Assembly: GCA_017435385.1 (NCBI GenBank)
Contig: JAFSFB010000004.1
Span: 62,001 to 126,000, forward strand
Origin: Clostridia bacterium
GTDB lineage: Bacteria; Bacillota; Clostridia; Oscillospirales; Acutalibacteraceae
Direction of reading: 5' to 3'
DNA: 64,000 bases
Shown: positions 46,498 through 53,513 of the stretch, in pieces
Layout: every line of letters begins with the position of its first letter
Numbering within the stretch: position 1 is the stretch's first letter
Position numbers and translations under genes: made by a program
The notes under the pieces: model-generated
Database searches by the model: none
Seen by the model: the letters and a program-made list of their open reading frames with translations, nothing else
What the model was told of the DNA's origin: nothing

Positions 46498-47180
46498 AAA
46501 TTTTCCTCCTGTTTTGCCCACGATTGTCTGACATACAGCTTAATCGGGAAGCAATCTGAAACTTTATCTTTTACTGATTCGTACAAATCTTCTTTGACTG
46601 TCGTCATTTTTATCGGCAGACCGCTTGCCGCAGAGATTTCTTCGGCATATCCGACGGAGCCGAGAATGTCTTCGGCGGTTGTTTCATCTCCGAGATTTGA
46701 GTTGTTGATGATGCCCGTGAATTTCATTCCTGCCGCTGTTTCGATCTCTCTCATGACTCCGACGGTTGAAGCGCAGTCAGGAGTCAGGGGACGGAATTTG
46801 TTGATAACGAGGAGCATCTCATAGTCATTCTGTCTGAGAATGGCGGGAGCATATCTGCCCAGCGCAAGAGCTCCTCTGTCGTCGCCGCCGACATCAATGA
46901 CGGCATGAAGCAATTCATCGTCGATTATCGTATAAGCCTCGGCGGGGAGTGCGGGGACGTCAACGTTTGAGTTCGCATATTCGGATGATATCAGGTGAAT
47001 TCCCTTGCTTTCGAGGAAAGCCTCGCTGTCCTTCGTGCGGAAATAGGGATTGACGATATCAAGGTCGGCTATGCTCACTTTCTCGAAATTCTTCTTCAGA
47101 TGAAGTGCGTAATTAACGGCAATATTTGTTTTGCCGCTGCCGTAATGACCTGCAAAGAGAGTTATTCTTTTATAATCCAT
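46485..47180 (-). CDS. P-loop NTPase (SIMIBI/ParA-CooC-like) in the oxidoreductase operon
   Basis: The 231-residue protein has a Walker A motif GHYGSGKTN at residues 11-19, IADLDIVNPYF near 37 as a switch region, and AVIDVGGDD near 93 as Walker B. This resembles MinD/CooC-type ATPases used in cofactor insertion or protein placement. The role is unknown; being tied by overlap to the ferredoxin subunit suggests help in maturing or activating the oxidoreductase. Confidence 0.75.
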   Translation of the reverse strand: MDYKRITLFAGHYGSGKTNIAVNYALHLKKNFEKVSIADLDIVNPYFRTKDSEAFLESKGIHLISSEYANSNVDVPALPAEAYTIIDDELLHAVIDVGGDDRGALALGRYAPAILRQNDYEMLLVINKFRPLTPDCASTVGVMREIETAAGMKFTGIINNSNLGDETTAEDILGSVGYAEEISAASGLPIKMTTVKEDLYESVKDKVSDCFPIKLYVRQSWAKQEENLWQK

Positions 47181-47181
47181 A

Positions 47182-48246
47182 TTAAAGAACTGTTACCCAG
47201 CCGAACTTATCTTCAACCGTGCCGCCCTGAATGCCCGTAACGGTATCGTAGAGCTTCTGGCTGATCTCACCGATCTCGCCGCCGTTGATGGTCATGACAT
47301 CATCCTTGTAGCGGAGCTTGCCGACGGGAGAGATGACAGCGGCTGTGCCTGTGCCGAAGCATTCCTCGAGAGTGCCGTTGTTCTGAGCCTCGAGAAGCTC
47401 TTCAACGGAGATCTTTCTTTCTTCAACGGGAAGTCCCCAGCTCTTGCAAAGCTCGATAACCGAGTTTCTTGTGATGCCGGGAAGGATGCTGCCGTTGAGC
47501 ATGGGAGTAACGATCGTTCCGTTGATCTTGAAGAAGATGTTCATTGCGCCGACTTCTTCGATATATTTTCTTTCAACGCCGTCAAGCCAGAGAACCTGTG
47601 AATAACCGTCGTCATGAGCCTTGACCTGAGCTGCGAGGCTGGCTGCGTAGTTACCGCCGGTCTTTGCAAAGCCCATGCCGCCTCTGACGGCTCTTACATA
47701 GTCGTCCTCGATCCAGATGCCGACGGGAGCAAGACCGCTTGAATAGTAAGCACCCGAGGGGGAGAGGATAACGATGAAGAGATAGGTCTTTGAGGGAGCA
47801 ACGCCGAGGAAATCATCGGTTGCGATGATGAAGGGACGGATGTAAAGCGAGGTGCCGGGAGCGGAGGGTATCCAATCCTTGTCAACTCTGACGACTTCGC
47901 TGACAGCCTGAACAAAGTCCTCAACGGGAAGCTCGGGGATGCAAAGACGCTTATTTGTGTCATTTGTTCTCTTTGCGTTCATGTCGGGTCTGAAAAGACG
48001 GACTTCGCCGTCAGCACCCTTATAAGCTTTAAGACCTTCAAACATTTCCTGACCGTAGTGGAAAACCATGCAGGCAGGTGAAAGGGAGAGGTTGCCGTAA
48101 GGAACGATTCTTGCGTCATGCCAGCCCTGACCCTCTGTATAGTTCATAACGAACATGTGATCAGTGAAGATCTTGCCGAAGCCGAGGTTATTCTCATCGG
48201 GCTTCTGCTTGGGAGCGGTTGTTTTCTCAATTCTGATATTTAACAT
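47182..48246 (-). CDS. ilvE: Branched-chain amino acid aminotransferase
   Basis: The 354-residue fold type IV PLP enzyme swaps amino groups between leucine, isoleucine or valine and 2-oxoglutarate. Motifs include LSPACMVFHYGQEMFEGLKAY, RPDMNAKR, the PLP lysine region GGNYAASLAAQVKAHD, and EVGAMNIFF. It starts 34 bp after the fusion gene and its stop is one base before the P-loop NTPase start, so it is in the operon. It links the oxidoreductase to branched-chain amino acids. Confidence 0.93.
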   Translation of the reverse strand: MLNIRIEKTTAPKQKPDENNLGFGKIFTDHMFVMNYTEGQGWHDARIVPYGNLSLSPACMVFHYGQEMFEGLKAYKGADGEVRLFRPDMNAKRTNDTNKRLCIPELPVEDFVQAVSEVVRVDKDWIPSAPGTSLYIRPFIIATDDFLGVAPSKTYLFIVILSPSGAYYSSGLAPVGIWIEDDYVRAVRGGMGFAKTGGNYAASLAAQVKAHDDGYSQVLWLDGVERKYIEEVGAMNIFFKINGTIVTPMLNGSILPGITRNSVIELCKSWGLPVEERKISVEELLEAQNNGTLEECFGTGTAAVISPVGKLRYKDDVMTINGGEIGEISQKLYDTVTGIQGGTVEDKFGWVTVL

Positions 48247-48280
48247 TTTTAACACCCTTTCGGTAGAATTATTTATTTAT

Positions 48281-50785
48281 TTAGTTAAGTCCGAGCTTTT
48301 CTGCGGCGGCTTCCCTCATTTTGTATTTGAGGATTTTTCCTGCCGCATTCTTCGGGAAATCTTCGACAAACTCGATATAGCGGGGAACCTTATGCCTTGC
48401 CATGTGGGACATAATATAGTCCTTCATTTCTTCCTCGGTCATGGTCTTGCCCTCCTTGAGGATGATGCATGCCATGATCTCTTCGCCGTATCGCTTGTCG
48501 GGCACGCCGATAACCTGAACATCCTGAACATAATCGTGAGTGAATATGAACTCCTCGATCTCTCTGGGGTAGATATTCTCACCGCCTCGGATGATCATGT
48601 CCTTGAGTCTGCCCGTGATGAGGTAATATCCGTCGGGACGTCTGCAGGCGATATCGCCGCTGTGAAGCCAGCCGTCCTTGTCGATTGCAAGCTCGGTAGC
48701 CTTGGGCATTTTGTAATAGCCCTTCATGATGTTATAACCTCTTGCAACGAATTCGCCGTTTTCGCCGTCGGGAAGGTCTTCGCCCGTTTCGGGATCGATG
48801 ATCTTGCATTCGATATGGGGGAATGCGCTGCCGACGGTTTCTGTTCTGTCCTCGAGGGATTCGTTGACCTCGCCCATCGTGCAGCCGGGAGAAGCCTCCG
48901 TCTGACCGTAAACGCTGATGATCTCAGTCATGTTCATTTCGGCGGCGGCACGCTTCATGAGGTCGGGCGGGCAGTTTGCGCCTGCCATGATACCCGTTCT
49001 CATATAGGAGAAATCGGTCGAAGCAAAGTCCTCATGCTGGAACATGGCGATGAACATTGTCGGAACACCGTTGAAGCATGTGATATGCTCCTGATTGATA
49101 CATGCAAGAGAGGATTTTGCGGAGAAATAGGGGAGCGGTGACATCGTTCCGCCGTGAGTCATCATCGAGGTCATCGAAAGAACCATGCCGAAGCAATGGA
49201 ACATCGGAACCTGAATCATCATTCTGTCAGCGGTTGACATATCCATTCTGTCGCCGATGATCTTGCCGTTGTTGACTATGTTATAGTGAGTGAGCATAAC
49301 GCCTTTGGGGAAGCCCGTTGTTCCCGAGGTATACTGCATGTTTGCAACATCGTGGCAGTTGACTGCCGCCGCTCTGCGGTAGACCTCTTCGATCGGAACT
49401 CTGACGGACATATCCATGGCTTCTTCCCATGTCAAACAGCCCTTCTGGCGGTAGCCGACGGTGATGATGTTTCTCAGGAAGGGGAGCTTACGGCAATGGA
49501 GCGGCTTGCCGGGAACGGCAACCTCAAGCTCGGGGCAGAGCTCTGCGATCGACTGAGCGTAGTTCGAGTCGAGGCAGGATTCGATGGTGATGAGAGTGTG
49601 AGTATCCGACTGCCTGAGAAGATACTCGATCTCGTGAATTTTATATGCCGTGTTGACCGTAACGAGAACGGCACCGATCTTTGTCGTTGCCCAGAAGGCG
49701 ATGAACCATTGGGGAAGGTTCGTCAGCCAGACGGCAACCTTGTCGCCGGGCTTTACGCCCAGAGCGATAAGCGAGCGTGCGAAGGTATCAACATCATCTC
49801 TGAACTGTGAATATGTTCTCGTATAGTCAAGAGTCGTGTATTTGTAAGCTATCTGATCGGGGAACTTTTCGCACATGACATCAAGCACCTCGGAGAAGGT
49901 CTTGTTGATGAGCGAATATTTTTCCCAGACGAATTTGCCCGTGCCCGCTCTGTTTGAATAGAGAAGCTCTTCGGCTTTCTTCTTGTTATCGTAAACGCTG
50001 ATTGCGTTGACGAAGTGGGGGAAAACGATTTCGGCGATTCCGAAATCCTCCATCGTTTCGGGCTGGCATTCATATGAGAGATAGCCGTCATAGTTTACGG
50101 AATCGAGGGCTCTGAGCATCGTTCCGATGGGGAGAGTGCCTTCGCCGATAAGACGGTATCTGACCTCTCCGTTCTCAACGACCGAATCCTTGACATGGAC
50201 ATGCTTGATGTATGCGCCGAGATTCGTTATCGTCGTGTCGGGATCCTCTTCAAAGAAGCGGTAGGGATGGTTGATATCCCAGAGGGCTGCGAGATTGTCG
50301 CAGGCGAAAATGTTGAGAACGTCACGCAGTCTTTTTGTATCGGCATAAATACCGACGGTTTCAATGAGAAGCGCAACTCCGTCCTGCTCGGCTTTTGAAA
50401 TGAGTCTGCCGATGAGGGAGGTGACATGCGAATCCTCGGTCTGTCTGTCCTCACCGAGAGAATAAGCGTGGATTCTGACATAGGGACATCTGACTCTTGC
50501 CGCAATTTCGATTGCGGTTGCGATTTCCTCAAAGCTGTCATCGGCGGCTTTTCCGTCTGCGATGTTGCAGAAGGTGTCGATGCAGGGGATCGAAAGCGAA
50601 TTTTCAAGCAGCTTATGAAGAGTAGCTGCGGAGTTTGTTTTGTTGAACGGAGCATCGGAGCCCGTGAATCTGGAATCTGTTATGTTATGTATCTCAATGC
50701 CGCTGAAGCCGAGATCGTTAGCTGTGTTTACAAAGTCAGACCATGAAAGCTCCTGCCATCCGTTGGTTGAAAATGACAGTTTCAT
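48281..50785 (-). CDS. Fusion: sugar-isomerase-type TIM barrel + AMP-forming acyl-CoA synthetase
   Basis: The 834-residue product joins two enzymes in one frame. Residues 1-265 are a xylose-isomerase-like barrel with the usual metal ligands: Glu142 (IETVG), Asp170 and His173 (DINHP), His197 (HVHVKD) and Glu239 (YECQP). Residues 285-834 are a full acyl-CoA synthetase with YTSGTTGFPKG (485-495), GQTEASPG, HSGDIA, the hinge GRLKDMIIRGGENIYP and the catalytic lysine in NAAGKILKYK. The link between is short. The synthetase half resembles medium/long-chain fatty acid ligases. What the barrel acts on is unknown. The start overlaps the LeuA-like stop by four bases. Confidence 0.88.
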   Translation of the reverse strand: MKLSFSTNGWQELSWSDFVNTANDLGFSGIEIHNITDSRFTGSDAPFNKTNSAATLHKLLENSLSIPCIDTFCNIADGKAADDSFEEIATAIEIAARVRCPYVRIHAYSLGEDRQTEDSHVTSLIGRLISKAEQDGVALLIETVGIYADTKRLRDVLNIFACDNLAALWDINHPYRFFEEDPDTTITNLGAYIKHVHVKDSVVENGEVRYRLIGEGTLPIGTMLRALDSVNYDGYLSYECQPETMEDFGIAEIVFPHFVNAISVYDNKKKAEELLYSNRAGTGKFVWEKYSLINKTFSEVLDVMCEKFPDQIAYKYTTLDYTRTYSQFRDDVDTFARSLIALGVKPGDKVAVWLTNLPQWFIAFWATTKIGAVLVTVNTAYKIHEIEYLLRQSDTHTLITIESCLDSNYAQSIAELCPELEVAVPGKPLHCRKLPFLRNIITVGYRQKGCLTWEEAMDMSVRVPIEEVYRRAAAVNCHDVANMQYTSGTTGFPKGVMLTHYNIVNNGKIIGDRMDMSTADRMMIQVPMFHCFGMVLSMTSMMTHGGTMSPLPYFSAKSSLACINQEHITCFNGVPTMFIAMFQHEDFASTDFSYMRTGIMAGANCPPDLMKRAAAEMNMTEIISVYGQTEASPGCTMGEVNESLEDRTETVGSAFPHIECKIIDPETGEDLPDGENGEFVARGYNIMKGYYKMPKATELAIDKDGWLHSGDIACRRPDGYYLITGRLKDMIIRGGENIYPREIEEFIFTHDYVQDVQVIGVPDKRYGEEIMACIILKEGKTMTEEEMKDYIMSHMARHKVPRYIEFVEDFPKNAAGKILKYKMREAAAEKLGLN

Positions 50786-52197
50786 ATTTCTTTCTCCTCA
50801 TAAACGATTTTGTTGAGAGCATTGATGTAAGCGGTGATGCTCGAACCGATGATATCCGTGCCGATGCCCTTGCCCGAATAGAGCTTGCCGTTTGAACGGA
50901 GCTTGACGAGAGCTTCGCCCATGGCTTCTCTGCCTTCGGTTACGGACTGGATCTGGAAATCGTCGAGCTCGTAGTGATGACCGATGATCTGCTCGATCGT
51001 GAGGAATGCGGCGTCGATCGGACCGTCGCCCATGCAGACCGCCTTGAGGGTTCTGCTGCCCTTTTCAAGAACGATGTTTGCGGTTGATGAAATGACATTT
51101 CCGCTGTTGATGACATAGCTCTGAAGTCTGTAGGTGGGGGGAACCTGATTTGCAACGCTTGCGATGATCGCATCAAGCTCCTTTGCGCCGACCTGCTTCT
51201 TGCCTGCAATATTCTTGAAGGCTTCAAAGACCTTTGCGGTGTCATCCTCTGTCAGCTCATAGCCGAGAGTGACGATAGCCTTGCTGACCTTTGAAATATC
51301 GGCGGTGTCATCGAGAAGAACATTTCCTGCCGTTGATGCAACGCCGAAATCAAATTTATCCGAATCAGCACTCTTGGGGCTGATAAGACGGAGGATCTGA
51401 TTTGCGGAATGGTTGATCGCCATTGAGTTGACATCGTAGCTTGTGCCGAGAGTGTGACCCTTGACCTGAAGAGCCTTCATGACTTTTTCGAGGTCGGGAA
51501 GAGTTTCGCAGCCGATTGCCGTTTTGATCTCGACGGCACCTTCGGCAATGCAGCTGAATACGCAGGCGTTCGCCATGTCAAGCTCGTTGCTGCATTCAAC
51601 GCCGAGAGTAACCTGAGCGGTTTCGGGAACTGCTTCGTAAAGCTCTCTGATAAGCTGAGCAAATTCAGAGGGCAGCAGAGCGCCTGCCGTGTCGCAGACG
51701 GTAACGGTTTTTGCGCCGTTAGCAATTGCGGCTCTGACAGCCTCGAAAAGATATTCTTTTTCGGCTCTTGTTGCATCGACTGCGGCGAACTCGACATCGG
51801 CGCAGAGCGAAGCACAGTGAGCGGTTAATGTTTTGATAAGCTCAAGCATCTGAGCGGGTTTTTTATGGCAGATATATTCCATCTGAACAGCCGAAACGGG
51901 AAGCGAAACGAGAAGACGGGGCTTCTTGGCAGCGGCGATGGAATTCATGGCTCTGTCCGCATCTTCAACGGAAAGACCGACGGGGCAGGATAGAATGCTG
52001 TTCTTTAGGAGGGGGCTGATCGTGCGCAAAACAAGAGTGTCAATCTTTTCGTCGGCAATGGGTGCCGCTTCGATAACATTGACCTGAAGCTTGTCAAGGA
52101 GCTTTGCTGTTTCAAGCTTCTCCTTGAAGCTGAGCGCAAGGTCGCCTCTTCGTGCAAATGCTCTGAGCGTTGCATCTGCGATGATGATTTTTTTCAT
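50782..52197 (-). CDS. LeuA-like protein with degenerate catalytic site and intact regulatory domain
   Basis: The 471-residue protein follows isopropylmalate/citramalate synthases from end to end, but the metal site is gone. The opening TLRDGEQ becomes TLRAFARR (Asp to Ala13), and the HxHND pair becomes ECSNE at 201-205 (His to Glu201 and Ser203). Other parts of the barrel, such as DATR and CDTAGALLP, remain. The C-terminal leucine-binding dimer domain (about 345-471) is well kept, with GDGPIDA and GIGTDIIGSSITAY. It is probably a non-catalytic sensor or partner, or an enzyme with new chemistry. It is the first gene of the ten-gene operon, with start 52197 after AAGGAGAGG. Confidence 0.88.
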   Translation of the reverse strand: MKKIIIADATLRAFARRGDLALSFKEKLETAKLLDKLQVNVIEAAPIADEKIDTLVLRTISPLLKNSILSCPVGLSVEDADRAMNSIAAAKKPRLLVSLPVSAVQMEYICHKKPAQMLELIKTLTAHCASLCADVEFAAVDATRAEKEYLFEAVRAAIANGAKTVTVCDTAGALLPSEFAQLIRELYEAVPETAQVTLGVECSNELDMANACVFSCIAEGAVEIKTAIGCETLPDLEKVMKALQVKGHTLGTSYDVNSMAINHSANQILRLISPKSADSDKFDFGVASTAGNVLLDDTADISKVSKAIVTLGYELTEDDTAKVFEAFKNIAGKKQVGAKELDAIIASVANQVPPTYRLQSYVINSGNVISSTANIVLEKGSRTLKAVCMGDGPIDAAFLTIEQIIGHHYELDDFQIQSVTEGREAMGEALVKLRSNGKLYSGKGIGTDIIGSSITAYINALNKIVYEEKEI

Positions 52198-52315
52198 TTG
52201 AAAACCTCTCCTTTTTTTGCCGTATCCTGACGGCATTGATTAGAACAACATATCCTGCAAGGGATATTGATTGCTGCCTGCCAAGCAGAAAAACACTAAT
52301 GCATTTTAATGTTTT
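52198..52315 (-). promoter_or_regulatory. Leader RNA of the amino-acid/acyl-CoA operon
   Basis: About 118 bases separate the predicted transcription start from the first gene. On the minus strand it holds ATATCC/GGATAT and GCCGT/ACGGC hairpins, the second just before AAAAAAAGGAGAGG, but no T-run terminator. It may affect translation of the LeuA-like gene; no known riboswitch or T-box is recognised. Confidence 0.35.
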
Positions 52316-52321
52316 CATAAT

Positions 52322-52350
52322 ATTATATATAAAAGACTATCCAAAGTCAA
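52322..52350 (-). promoter_or_regulatory. Strong promoter of the ten-gene operon
   Basis: On the minus strand TTGACT (52350-52345), exactly 17 bases and TATAAT (52327-52322). The rest of the intergenic region to 52553 is AT-rich, and no clear plus-strand promoter was found in it. Confidence 0.8.
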
Positions 52351-52553
52351 TAAAAAAGGGGCTGTTAAAACCATGCAAAATCAAAATCGTATACTGCAAC
52401 AATGATATTATTTGAGCAGAAAAAAATAATGTCTATTTTTCACAAAAATGATGTCGGCTTTTTGTCTGTTTGTTACTTTTTCGTAATTGAATTGTAAGAG
52501 TTTTCGTTTAGGCTGAAAGGGTAATTTCAACAAACCGAAAAGAGGGGTTGCGT

Positions 52554-53513
52554 ATGGATAACAGGTTATATGTTGTCATTCCCTGCTATAACGAAGAGGA
52601 AATGCTCGGCATAACGGTCGGAAGGCTCAGAGAAAAAATGACGGAGCTTATCCGAAAAAGGCTCATTTCCGAAAACAGCAGGGTCCTTTTTGTCGATGAC
52701 GGAAGCCGTGACAAAACATGGGAGATCATAAGATCGGCATGCGAAAACGACGGGCTTTTCTGCGGCGTCAGACTTGCGCATAACAGAGGGCATCAGAATG
52801 CTCTTATGGCAGGCATGATGTATGCAAAGAACAGGTGCGGCTGCATCGTTTCGATGGATGCCGACTTGCAGGATGATATCGATGCTCTCGATGAATTTCT
52901 GAGGAAATACGAAAACGGATGCGAGATCGTTTACGGCGTGAGAAATTCACGGGAAACCGACACCGCCTTTAAAAGATGTACGGCAAGAGCTTTTTATAAG
53001 CTGATGAGGTCTGCGGGGACTGATATCGTTTATGACCATGCCGACTACCGTCTTATGAGCGGAAAAGCTCTTGAAGCTCTTTCGGAATACGGCGAAACCA
53101 ATCTTTTTCTCAGAGGGATAGTTCCGACCCTCGGGTTTAAAACAAGCTGTGTTTACTATGACAGAAAAGAGCGTGAGGCAGGCGAGAGCAAATACCCCTT
53201 GCGGAAAATGCTTGAATTTGCATTTGAAGGCATAACCTCCTTTACGGTCAGACCGCTCAGACTCATATCGGTTATCGGTTTATTGTTTTCCGTGCTCAGC
53301 GCTTTCGGACTCGCTTATGCCCTGATTTCATATTTCAGCGGAGCGGCGGTAAAAGGCTGGACTGCGATCGTGTGTTCAGTCTGGCTTCTCGGCGGTGTTC
53401 TGATGCTGTGCATCGGAGTCCTCGGCGAATATATCGGCAGAATATATTTCGAGGTCAAGCACCGCCCGAGATACATAATCGACGAAACGGCAGGGGATAA
53501 GGATGATGAATGA
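52554..53513 (+). CDS. CsbB/GtrB-like glycosyltransferase (GT2) with two membrane helices
   Basis: The 319-residue enzyme has a GT2 domain (VVIPCYNEEE near residue 6, DDGSRD near 48, SMDADLQDD near 99) and two C-terminal membrane helices (about 235-300), ending with EYIGRIYFEVKHRPRYII. This is the DPM1-like branch that moves a sugar from a nucleotide onto undecaprenyl phosphate. The next gene, yfhO-like, overlaps it; in Bacillus subtilis the csbB-yfhO pair adds GlcNAc to lipoteichoic acid, so a similar job outside the membrane is inferred. Confidence 0.88.
   Translation: MDNRLYVVIPCYNEEEMLGITVGRLREKMTELIRKRLISENSRVLFVDDGSRDKTWEIIRSACENDGLFCGVRLAHNRGHQNALMAGMMYAKNRCGCIVSMDADLQDDIDALDEFLRKYENGCEIVYGVRNSRETDTAFKRCTARAFYKLMRSAGTDIVYDHADYRLMSGKALEALSEYGETNLFLRGIVPTLGFKTSCVYYDRKEREAGESKYPLRKMLEFAFEGITSFTVRPLRLISVIGLLFSVLSAFGLAYALISYFSGAAVKGWTAIVCSVWLLGGVLMLCIGVLGEYIGRIYFEVKHRPRYIIDETAGDKDDE

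Noticed and set aside
48164..49141. 325-codon open frame antisense to the acyl-CoA synthetase half of the fusion gene
   Set aside because: It mirrors a conserved coding region and has no recognisable domain.
52112..52318. A possible leader peptide, rich in Leu, Ile and Val, starting at ATG 52318 before the LeuA-like gene
   Set aside because: The strong promoter at 52322-52350 puts the transcription start at about 52315, so this ATG is at or upstream of the RNA start, there is no ribosome site, and the frame runs into the LeuA-like gene in another frame. No terminator follows.
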